Position numbers and translations under genes: made by a program. From NCBI GenBank assembly GCA_937957815.1, contig CALFXN010000497.1, forward strand, positions 1 to 6,909: DNA of 6,909 nucleotides, read 5' to 3'. The notes below the pieces were generated by a model. That model was not told the DNA's origin. It ran no database searches and was given only the letters and a program-made list of their open reading frames with translations. This DNA comes from an uncultured Synergistales bacterium. Its GTDB lineage: Bacteria; Synergistota; Synergistia; Synergistales; Aminobacteriaceae. Position 1 is the stretch's first letter. The number at the start of each line of letters is the position of its first letter. Below, piece by piece: positions 1 to 4,817 of the stretch.

Positions 1-164
1 AATTCCTTCTCGTTCTCGAAGGAGAGCTCGAGTTTCACTTCATGGAGCAGAAGGTGACGTTGCAGACCGGGGACTGCGTTTTCCTCGACGGCTCCTTCCC
101 GCACGGGGGGCGGGCCACCGGGGAAAACAAGTGCGTCGCCCTTATGATAGAAACCCCCAGGTAG
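1..164 (+). CDS. Cupin-domain protein, C-terminal part (probably an HTH-cupin transcriptional regulator), 5' truncated by window edge
   Basis: The frame is open from base 3 to the TAG at 162-164 and gives 53 residues. They form one half of a cupin barrel: a FLLVLEGELEF strand pair, then LQTGDCVFLDGSFPHGG, which matches the second cupin motif (G-D-x6-P-x-H), and a closing strand KCVALMIETPR at the very end. In established families, proteins that stop immediately after such a cupin are very often XRE-type HTH regulators with a C-terminal ligand-sensing cupin, and these commonly sit beside transporter operons. The HTH part would lie outside the window, so the regulator assignment is inference; a stand-alone cupin is possible. 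It converges on the TRAP operon with 81 bp between stop codons and may regulate it, but nothing in the sequence proves that. Confidence 0.75.
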   Translation, partial: FLLVLEGELEFHFMEQKVTLQTGDCVFLDGSFPHGGRATGENKCVALMIETPR

Positions 165-179
165 GAATATCCGGCCTCC

Positions 180-229
180 CGATCGCCCCGACACGGGCTC
201 CGGAAGGGGAACCCATGCCCGGGCGATCG
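180..229. terminator. Inverted repeat between convergent genes, possible bidirectional terminator
   Basis: CGATCGCCC (180-188) is perfectly complementary to GGGCGATCG (221-229), a 9-bp GC-rich stem enclosing 32 nt. It lies between the convergent stops of the cupin gene and dctP, where a transcription end is expected. There is no clean T-tract on either side, only a pyrimidine-rich stretch after 229 on the plus strand. It is therefore a weak or factor-dependent terminator at best. Confidence 0.35.
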
Positions 230-245
230 TTCGTATCCGTTCTTT

Positions 246-1247
246 CTACTTGACGAGATTCTTGACGACGTCGTCGAAGAATTTCGCGCCGATGTCGTTC
301 CGGAGTGCAGGCCAGACGACCTCCCGGGCCTTTTTCTCGAGCCTTTCGAGATCGGCCGGAGACATGTCGAGGACCGTGATCCTGTAGTCGCGAAGTTTCT
401 GTTCGTTCGCCTTCTGATCGGCTTCCGCCACCGACATACGCTTGTTTTCCATTTCGGCGGCGACCTTCTGGACGAGCGTCTGGTCCTCTTTGGACAGGGA
501 TTCCCAGACATCCATGCTCATGATGAAATACCACTGCTCGAAGTGGGTATTTGCGGGGACGTAGTACTTGATGACATCCCGGAAGTTCGCGTAGTATCCT
601 TCCGCGCCGGCCCCGTAGGCGCCATCGACGATGCCCGTCTGGATGGCCGTAAACGTTTCGGCGAAGGGCAACGGAGTCGCCTGATATCCGAAGGCTCCCG
701 CGAGAAGCTCGAACGATTTCTGCGTCGGAATGCGCACTTTCATGTTTTTCGCGACGCTTGGATCCCCCGGTTTCTCCGGTTCCTTCACGAGGGCTATCCC
801 CCCGAAATATACGGGCCATACGGCGAGAAGCTTGATGTTCTGTTTCGCGAGCAGGTCCGCGGCCGTTTTCATCAGCGGAGCGCCGGTCGTGTAGTTCTTC
901 TTCACTCCATCCCAGTCCTTGACGAGGTACGGAAAGTTCAGGATCTGGAGGCGCTTGTCCGCCGTCGTTCCGATCGGCTCGATCGCCATCTCGATGGATC
1001 CAACGCCGACGCGTTCCTGGACGACCGTATAGTCCCCAAGCTGTCCCGCGTTGAATATGTCGATTTTTATGCGTCCGTTCGATTCCTTGTTGAGTTTTTC
1101 GACGAACCATGTGACATCTTTGTCGATTGCGGTGTCCGCAGGACGAATGTGCGATATTTTCCATGTATAGGAATTTCCCGCCGCAAATGCCGTACCAATC
1201 GTAGCCATGAGACAGACGAACATCAAAAAGACGACAAGTTTCTTCAT
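246..1247 (-). CDS. dctP: TRAP transporter solute-binding protein, DctP family
   Basis: This 333-residue protein is the usual size for a DctP-type periplasmic receptor, which captures an organic anion, commonly a carboxylate, and hands it to the DctQM membrane pair for Na+-driven uptake. Residues 1-22 are a classic signal peptide (MKK, hydrophobic core, AFA|A cleavage region). Family hallmarks follow: WKISHIRPADTA after the signal, KVRIPTQKSF around residue 170 with Arg172 at the position that normally salt-bridges the ligand carboxylate, and ETFTAIQTGIVDGAYG at 197-212. ATG is preceded by AAAGGGGG nine bases upstream. It is the last gene of the dctQ-dctM-dctP operon, 92 bp after dctM, and may also have its own promoter. 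The ligand cannot be read from the sequence; C4-dicarboxylates, keto acids and sugar acids are all possible. Confidence 0.93.
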   Translation of the reverse strand: MKKLVVFLMFVCLMATIGTAFAAGNSYTWKISHIRPADTAIDKDVTWFVEKLNKESNGRIKIDIFNAGQLGDYTVVQERVGVGSIEMAIEPIGTTADKRLQILNFPYLVKDWDGVKKNYTTGAPLMKTAADLLAKQNIKLLAVWPVYFGGIALVKEPEKPGDPSVAKNMKVRIPTQKSFELLAGAFGYQATPLPFAETFTAIQTGIVDGAYGAGAEGYYANFRDVIKYYVPANTHFEQWYFIMSMDVWESLSKEDQTLVQKVAAEMENKRMSVAEADQKANEQKLRDYRITVLDMSPADLERLEKKAREVVWPALRNDIGAKFFDDVVKNLVK

Positions 1248-1269
1248 ATCGCAAAACCCCCTTTGATAT

Positions 1270-1299
1270 AGTGTATATATTCCTTACGCCTTGCGGCAA
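1270..1299 (-). promoter_or_regulatory. Possible internal promoter for dctP
   Basis: The 92-bp gap between dctM and dctP is strikingly AT-rich on its dctM side (TAAATAATTTATATATAT near 1307-1325) and carries, on the minus strand, TTGCCG (1294-1299), 18 bp, TACACT (1270-1275). An alternative -10 box is TATACA with a 16-bp spacer. The upstream A/T tract could act as an UP-like element. The fit to consensus is moderate. A separate promoter would make more receptor than permease, as is common for binding-protein transporters. Confidence 0.35.
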
Positions 1300-1339
1300 A
1301 AGGTCAATAAATAATTTATATATATTTCAACGAAACTTC

Positions 1340-2641
1340 CTATACATACCCCATGAGCCTCGGAAGCCATAAGGCCAGGTCGGGCCAAAAGGTGGTAAGG
1401 AACACGACCGGAATGTATCCGAAGAGGATGAACGTCATTGCGGGAGGAAGGATTTCCATGAAATCGACCTTTCCGATCCGCATTCCGAGATACAGGATGC
1501 TGGCATAGGGAGGCGTGACGCCGCCCATCGCGAGGTTGACGCCGACGATCGCCGCGAAGTGGATCGGACTGACTCCTATGGCCTGGACGAGCGGCAGGAG
1601 AAGCGGCGCGGTCAGGATGATCCCCGTGAGATCGTTGACGATCATCCCTATGAAGAACATGAGAAAGTTCAGGAGAATGAGGATTACCGTGCGATCCTGC
1701 GTGACCCCGAAGATACCCTTCACGAGCGCCTGCGGAACCCTGAGCAGCACGAACGTCTGGCTCAGCATCAGGCTGAACATGATCATGACCATGATCGCTC
1801 CGACGGATGTCGCCGATTCTTTGGCGACTCTGCAGAAGGTTTTGACGTTCAGGCCCCTGTACACGAAGAATCCGATTGGAAGCGAGTAGACGACGGCCGT
1901 TGCCGCCGCCTCGGTCGGAGTCATGATTCCCCCGTAGATTCCGCCGAGGATCAGAACCGGCATGAAGAGCGCGGGAAGGGCCATTCTCGTCCTCGTCGAA
2001 AATTGCCGGATCTTTTCGTCGAACGAGACCTTCGGTTCGAGAACGAGCGGAAAGCGCCGGGCCCATATGAGGTTGATTATCGAGAAAAGAATGGTGATAA
2101 TCACGCCGGGGATAAGCGTCGAGAGAAAGCACGCGAGAATGGATGTCTCGGTGACCCATCCGTAAACGATCATCGTGACGCTCGGGGGGATAAGCAGGCC
2201 GAGAATTGACGAGTCGGTGACGAGGGCGGTCGCGTATCCCTTCGGATAGCCTATCTTCGTCATTTTGGGAATCAGGATCGGCCCCGTCGCCGCGACTCCG
2301 GTGAAACCGCTGCCCGAAATGGCCCCGATAATCGCGCACGTGATCGCCGCGACGCACCCCATGCCGCCGCGAATTCGTCCGACGAAAACATCCACCCACT
2401 GGAGGAGATGCTGTGCTATCCCGCTTTCGCTCATCAGACTGCCGGCGAAGATAAACAGGGGAACGCACAGCAGAACTGGGCTGAGGATCTGCTGGAGCCC
2501 CCACATCATCATTCCCTTCATCGTAACGTTTCCCGCCACGCTCATGTAGAAAAGAGCGCCGCCGAAGCAAAAGGGCACCGCCACGCCGACCGACATCAAC
2601 GCGACGAGAACGGCCAGAGCAATGGCCACTGTCGAAATCAT
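1340..2641 (-). CDS. dctM: TRAP transporter large permease, DctM family
   Basis: This 433-residue polytopic protein is the transport channel of the TRAP system and matches the family's usual length of about 425-435. The hydrophobic segments fit the expected roughly 12 membrane spans. Signature stretches are clear: PLFIFAGSLMSESG (61-74), GAISGSGFTGVAATGPILIP (106-125), GYPKGYATALVTDSSILGLL followed by IPP (151-153), and a second repeat-like GVTPPYAS with TPP at 376-378. The two helical-hairpin regions ending in IPP and TPP are the conserved elements of this ion-transporter family. ATG (2639-2641) follows GGAGG with an 8-nt spacer, and that site touches the dctQ stop codon, so the two membrane genes are translated together. 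No damage is visible. Confidence 0.95.
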   Translation of the reverse strand: MISTVAIALAVLVALMSVGVAVPFCFGGALFYMSVAGNVTMKGMMMWGLQQILSPVLLCVPLFIFAGSLMSESGIAQHLLQWVDVFVGRIRGGMGCVAAITCAIIGAISGSGFTGVAATGPILIPKMTKIGYPKGYATALVTDSSILGLLIPPSVTMIVYGWVTETSILACFLSTLIPGVIITILFSIINLIWARRFPLVLEPKVSFDEKIRQFSTRTRMALPALFMPVLILGGIYGGIMTPTEAAATAVVYSLPIGFFVYRGLNVKTFCRVAKESATSVGAIMVMIMFSLMLSQTFVLLRVPQALVKGIFGVTQDRTVILILLNFLMFFIGMIVNDLTGIILTAPLLLPLVQAIGVSPIHFAAIVGVNLAMGGVTPPYASILYLGMRIGKVDFMEILPPAMTFILFGYIPVVFLTTFWPDLALWLPRLMGYV

Positions 2642-2653
2642 GAGATGCGCCTC

Positions 2654-3190
2654 CTAGATCTGCTTGTCCGCGAGAGCGATTTCTTCGCTCCCCGACTCCG
2701 CGGCAACGTTCAGATTTTCGACGAGTTCGACCACCGTATAGAGGAGCATCATGGCGAGTCCGATAAAGACGATCATCTCGGCGTAAATCATCGGGATATA
2801 CAGCGTCGAACTTTCCTTCTGGATCCGGAGGGCGTATTTCAGGTAGTCGTATCCCCAGTAGGTGAGCCACGAGAGAATCAGGATCGAGAACGCCGACGCC
2901 ACGGCGCGGACGATATAAATCGTTCGCTTCTTCGTGAACACGATTTCGAGAACGCGCGCGTAGATCTGGCTTTTTTCGAAGGAGGCGTGAACCGCTCCGA
3001 TGAAATAGAGCCACGCCGTGGGGAACAGCAGAAGTTCTTCAATGCCCATCAATGGGGCGCGGAATACGTAGCGCAGGAGGACCTGAATGAAAACAAGAAA
3101 CGAGACACCCGTCAGAAGGAAAATGAGTATGCCGCTCTGTATCCTGTCCATCCATGACCGAAGCTTCGAGAAGAACGTCCGCTCAGACAC
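2654..3190 (-). CDS. dctQ: TRAP transporter small permease, DctQ family
   Basis: The 178-residue protein has four hydrophobic segments at about 20-40, 52-72, 93-113 and 134-156, as expected for DctQ, the small membrane subunit that pairs with DctM and docks the receptor. The family core FIQVLLRYVFRAPLMGIEEL at 34-53 is followed by FPTAWLYFIGAVHASFEKSQ. The GTG at 3188-3190 was chosen because AAAGGA lies 11 nt upstream and the N-terminus then has normal length. A further in-frame GTG at 3218-3220 would add ten residues but has no convincing ribosome site and abuts a tandem palindrome. ATG at 3149-3151 (SWMDRI) is a third, weaker option. It is first in the operon; 12 bp separate it from dctM. 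Confidence 0.9.
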   Translation of the reverse strand: MSERTFFSKLRSWMDRIQSGILIFLLTGVSFLVFIQVLLRYVFRAPLMGIEELLLFPTAWLYFIGAVHASFEKSQIYARVLEIVFTKKRTIYIVRAVASAFSILILSWLTYWGYDYLKYALRIQKESSTLYIPMIYAEMIVFIGLAMMLLYTVVELVENLNVAAESGSEEIALADKQI

Positions 3191-3220
3191 GAGCCATCCC
3201 GTCCTTTCGAACCCGGCCAC

Positions 3221-3239
3221 TCCGTACGGACCGTACGGA
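3221..3239. repeat. Tandem palindromic 9-mer CCGTACGGA x2 in the TRAP leader
   Basis: CCGTACGGA occurs twice head to tail at 3222-3230 and 3231-3239. Each copy contains the self-complementary octamer CCGTACGG, and the first extends to the 10-bp palindrome TCCGTACGGA. The array sits 31 bp upstream of the chosen dctQ start and directly against the alternative GTG at 3220. It could be a double operator or an RNA structure near the translation start. Confidence 0.6.
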
Positions 3240-3279
3240 AGAGACGAATCACGTGAAGAAATCCCCGAGGTTCGCCTTG

Positions 3280-3295
3280 TGATCGTACGCGATCA
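3280..3295. repeat. Inverted repeat TGATCG-N4-CGATCA in the TRAP leader
   Basis: TGATCG (3280-3285) and CGATCA (3290-3295) are perfect 6-bp inverted arms around TACG. The size and dyad fit a dimeric regulator operator. The site lies about 90-105 bp downstream of the predicted start of the TRAP transcript and about 90 bp upstream of dctQ. Which protein binds it is unknown; the adjacent cupin regulator is one candidate by context only. Confidence 0.4.
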
Positions 3296-3350
3296 ATTCT
3301 TCCCGGCTTTCGAAAAAAAACGACACTGTACACTCTCCTCCCTTCCCTGG

Positions 3351-3357
3351 TACCCGA
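3351..3357. promoter_or_regulatory. Isolated TACCCGA heptamer in the TRAP leader
   Basis: TACCCGA at 3351-3357, inside GGTACCCGAAAAACC, is the same heptamer that forms the paired sites upstream of hipB. Unlike those it has no inverted partner 34 bp away. It lies about 30 bp downstream of the predicted TRAP transcription start. A related GGTACC at 3396-3401, next to the TRAP -10, may be a decayed copy. Confidence 0.4.
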
Positions 3358-3393
3358 AAAACCTGTAGGATATTTGAACAAATCGTTTCGCGA

Positions 3394-3423
3394 AAGGTAC
3401 CATAGGGGAGGGACGCGTGTCAA
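3394..3423 (-). promoter_or_regulatory. Candidate promoter of the dctQMP operon
   Basis: On the minus strand a perfect -35 hexamer TTGACA (complement at 3418-3423) is followed after 18 bp by TACCTT (complement at 3394-3399), a 3/6 match to the -10 consensus. Transcription would begin near 3387, within the perfect 10-bp palindrome TTTCGCGAAA (3386-3395), which overlaps the -10 edge and is well placed for a repressor. The implied leader to dctQ is about 190-200 nt. The weak -10 lowers confidence. Confidence 0.45.
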
Positions 3424-3550
3424 GAAGCATGAAACAAGTTTCTTAAAGTGAACCATGAACGAGGGGACTCCATCTCGGAAATGGGTTCAATCCTATCCGG
3501 AACTCCGCAATCCCCGGGAATCTCCAGCGTGAAAGCCTGCACGCAAAATT

Positions 3551-3604
3551 CGCCCCTTTCGGGTACGATCCTGACGAAAAAAGTCCCTTTCGTACCCGAA
3601 AGGG
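3551..3604. repeat. Distal copy (A) of a 54-bp paired-heptamer operator module
   Basis: This copy starts with CGCCCCTTTCGGGTA (3551-3565) and ends with TTTCGTACCCGAAAGGG (3588-3604). The inverted heptamers TCGGGTA (3559-3565) and TACCCGA (3593-3599) are 27 bp apart. It matches copy B at 3724-3777 in 14 of 15 left-arm and 15 of 17 right-arm positions with an identical 22-bp unconserved middle, so the two are duplicates or are held to the same geometry by a bound protein. The arms CCCTTTCGGGTACGA (3554-3568) and TCGTACCCGAAAGGG (3590-3604) are also a perfect 15-bp inverted repeat. Confidence 0.7.
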
Positions 3605-3614
3605 ACTTTTTTCG
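3575..3614. terminator. Perfect 18-bp hairpin with A and T tracts, bidirectional terminator-like
   Basis: The arm at 3575-3592 (CGAAAAAAGTCCCTTTCG) pairs perfectly with 3597-3614 around the tetraloop TACC. Six A on the left and six T on the right flank a GC-containing core, the standard layout of an intrinsic terminator that works in both directions. Its position is odd: no gene ends here, because the TRAP operon leaves to the left and hipB to the right. It may insulate the two divergent promoters or end short RNAs or antisense transcripts. It shares its arms with the competing 15-bp repeat 3554-3568/3590-3604. Confidence 0.7.
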
Positions 3615-3723
3615 CATCGATGCGCTCGTCGGTCCCGCGATTCCCCTCAAAAGTGAATTCTGCTTTCGGAATACGGATTCGTTTTGAAACGCGACGATTC
3701 GTCGGAGAGACGTCGATGATTCA

Positions 3724-3777
3724 CGCCCCTATCGGGTATAATTTTCGATAATGGTTCTATTTTCATACCCGAAGGGG
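3724..3777. promoter_or_regulatory. Proximal copy (B) of the 54-bp module: hipB promoter and operator pair
   Basis: Left arm CGCCCCTATCGGGTA (3724-3738) and right arm TTTCATACCCGAAGGGG (3761-3777) carry TCGGGTA (3732-3738) and TACCCGA (3766-3772), again 27 bp apart. A perfect -10 box TATAAT at 3737-3742 overlaps the left heptamer; no good -35 is visible, so the promoter is probably weak. The right heptamer runs into the AAGGGG ribosome site (3772-3777) of hipB. A protein on both heptamers would cover the core promoter and the transcription start. Autoregulation by HipB is established for the hipBA family; assigning these sites to this HipB is inference. Confidence 0.65.
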
Positions 3778-3787
3778 TGCGATTTCC

Positions 3788-4057
3788 ATGCCGAAAACGG
3801 ATCTCGCGGGGTCGCTTGCCGATACGGTCAAACGAATGCGAAAGCGTCTGAAACTCTCACAGGCCATGGCTGCCGAACGTGCCGGCGTCGGGCTGCGTTT
3901 TCTTCGCGAGCTCGAGGCGGGAAAACCGACGCTCCGGATGGACAAGGTCAACGCCGTGCTCTTCCTGTTCAGCCTGCGGCTCGGTCCGGTCCCGCTGGAA
4001 CCTCCCGCCGAAAGCGTCGAAGACGCGTCATCCGGGGAAGGGCGACGTCCGCTATGA
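3788..4057 (+). CDS. hipB: HipB-like XRE-family antitoxin and repressor (y4mF type)
   Basis: An 89-residue DNA-binding protein with a Cro/C1 helix-turn-helix at about 22-58: LSQAMAAERAGVGLRFLREL, then EAGKPTLRMDKVNAVL. The string ERAGVGLRFL-ELE-GKPT is characteristic of the HipB relatives encoded directly upstream of HipA or HipS/HipT proteins. In those systems HipB represses its own operon and takes part in neutralising a serine/threonine kinase toxin. The C-terminal 20 residues are acidic and polar and probably disordered. ATG is preceded by AAGGGG with a 10-nt gap, and its own promoter carries the paired heptamers described at 3724-3777. The stop overlaps the next ATG by 4 bp (ATGA, 4054-4057). 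The gene is intact although its toxin partner is destroyed, so it may persist as a free repressor. Confidence 0.85.
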   Translation: MPKTDLAGSLADTVKRMRKRLKLSQAMAAERAGVGLRFLRELEAGKPTLRMDKVNAVLFLFSLRLGPVPLEPPAESVEDASSGEGRRPL

Positions 4058-4590
4058 CAACGGTCCTGCGACGCTGCCGCGTGCTGATGTTCGGAAAGGA
4101 GGCCGGAATCCTCCGCGAAACCGAAGCCGGATACGTTTTCGCGTACGAAGACGCGTATCTGGACGACGCCAACGCTCACGCTCTCAGCGTCAGACTGCCG
4201 TTACGCAGCGAACCTTTCGTTTGTGCGACCCTTCACCCGTTCTTCGACGGTCTGATCCCCGAACGGGGAGAGCAGGTCGCTGGCTCCCGCATACGATCTG
4301 CTCTCGACCCGTCTCGCCATTCCCGAAAACATCGACCCGGAGGAACTTGCGCTGCCCCTCAACGGCAAGAAGAGCCGGCTTGGGATATAGGCGGTCACGA
4401 TGCGGTCCGGTCACAAGGATATTCCCCTTTTCACCGTCCGGACATCTTTTTCGCTGCCGTTCTCCACGTCGATCTCTCCGCCCCTGATGGGTATCTGAAG
4501 AAGCGTGACATACGAACGCATCGATCTCAACGGCTGCGAAACGGTTCCTCAACTCGCCGAAGGACTCGGGAAGCGGTTTCGGTTCTATAA
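4054..4590 (+). pseudogene. hipS: HipS-like protein (HipA N-terminal subdomain 1), truncated by a deletion; frame runs on into unrelated sequence
   Basis: The first 70 residues match the HipA N-subdomain-1 (Couple_hipA) family: CRVLMFGKEAGILRETEAGY, LSVRLPLRSEP, and HPFFDGLIPE at 61-70. In HipS and related proteins, FFDGL(L/I)PEG is followed by a conserved Trp-Leu-Leu and about 30 more residues; here it changes abruptly to RGEQVAGSRIRS. From about 4264 the reading frame stays open to a TGA at 4588-4590 but is rich in Arg and Ser and runs out of phase across a HipT fragment and a transposase scrap, so the 178-residue product is probably artefactual beyond residue 70. In E. coli O127 HipBST, HipS is the antitoxin that neutralises HipT. 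Loss of the conserved Trp region suggests this copy is non-functional. The ATGA overlap couples it to hipB. Confidence 0.7.
4265..4390 (+). pseudogene. hipT: HipT/HipA kinase C-terminal fragment (toxin remnant)
   Basis: In the frame offset from hipS, 4277-4390 encodes SLAPAYDLLSTRLAIPE followed by NIDPEELALPLNGKKSRLGI and TAG. The L-(S/A)-PAYDLL-x-T motif followed by E-LAL-x-(L/I)NGKK is a hallmark of HipA-type kinases, located just after the catalytic core. The kinase core itself (P-loop, catalytic Asp, activation segment), some 190-200 residues in a normal HipT, is missing between the hipS break and this point. The usual final C-terminal helices are also absent: TAG follows within one codon of GKKSRLG. 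A single internal deletion joining hipS to the hipT tail explains the arrangement. The toxin must be inactive. Confidence 0.7.
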
Positions 4591-4618
4591 CGAAAAGAGG
4601 CAGCACTCGCCATCGTGA
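4505..4618 (+). mobile_element. IS3-family transposase remnant (C-terminal piece of the rve integrase domain)
   Basis: The frame 4505-4618 reads VTYERIDLNGCETVPQLAEG, then LGKRFRFYNEKRQHSPS and TGA. This resembles the end of IS3-family OrfB transposases, where (K/T)YE-x-(I/V)-L-x-x-YETV is followed by a helix and the near-invariant (F/W)-x-FYN-x-x-RPHQSL. The last conserved block is altered (RQHSPS instead of RPHQSL) and the catalytic D, D and most upstream sequence are missing, so only about 37 residues survive. No matching terminal inverted repeat or target duplication was seen. The remnant lies just beyond the broken hip locus and is a plausible agent of the damage. Confidence 0.6.
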
Positions 4619-4642
4619 GGCGACAGGACGTCTCACGATGGC
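4609..4642. repeat. Perfect 11-bp inverted repeat at the end of the IS remnant
   Basis: GCCATCGTGAG (4609-4619) pairs with CTCACGATGGC (4632-4642) around a 12-nt loop. The left arm includes the stop codon of the transposase remnant. No T-tract follows, so it is not a standard intrinsic terminator. It may be an element-associated hairpin or the trace of a small inversion or insertion. Confidence 0.5.
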
Positions 4643-4817
4643 ATACTTCGGGGAAACATGACGTCTTCACAAAACCACCTTTGACTTCGACTGACCTGGA
4701 AGGAATTTTGCCCCTTGGCTCCGGGATCGCTTCACGGCTTTGGGAATGAGACGTTACAAATGGAAAAGCGTTTTTCGTCATCCCTGATAAACTCCCCGTA
4801 GAAAGAGGTGATGATCC
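4643..4817. other. Intergenic region upstream of ada
   Basis: No convincing gene was found in these 175 bp. A weak plus-strand promoter can be proposed: TTCACG (4731-4736), 18 bp, TACAAA (4755-4760). AAAAGCG at 4764-4770 faintly recalls the AAAGCGCA core of the E. coli Ada box, but too little matches to call it. An excellent ribosome site, AGAGGTGAT at 4804-4812, serves the GTG start of ada. Base composition changes here from the GC-rich hip remnants to the AT-richer ada operon, so this may be near a transfer boundary. Confidence 0.3.

Noticed and set aside
142..1299. A 385-codon open frame on the minus strand across dctP
   Set aside because: Same strand but another phase of dctP; Arg/Gly-rich, no domain, and the signal peptide and family motifs are all in the dctP frame.
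1284..3014. A 576-codon open frame on the minus strand overlapping dctM and dctQ
   Set aside because: It is out of phase with both TRAP genes, is extremely rich in Arg, Ser, Gly and Asp with no hydrophobic segments or known motif, and arises from GC-rich codon bias in the real genes.
3278..3297. TTGTGATCGTACGCGATCAATT-like dyad as a CRP site
   Set aside because: The left half has TGTGA but the right half lacks TCACA, so symmetry covers only TGATCG/CGATCA; no CRP-type assignment is supported.
3484..3493. GGTTCAATCC resembling a tRNA T-arm
   Set aside because: The flanking bases do not form the 5-bp T stem and no anticodon, D arm or acceptor stem can be built around it.
3448..3687. Open frames of about 76-79 codons on both strands in the hip-TRAP intergenic region
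   Set aside because: They run through the terminator hairpin and operator repeats, lack ribosome sites, and show no family resemblance.
3221..3787. CRISPR array or phage attachment region suggested by the repeats
   Set aside because: There are only two copies of the 54-bp module with a diverged middle, no regular repeat-spacer series, and no cas or integrase gene.
4764..4770. AAAAGCG as an Ada box upstream of ada
   Set aside because: Only a short part of the E. coli Ada box matches and there is no correctly placed -35 box beside it.
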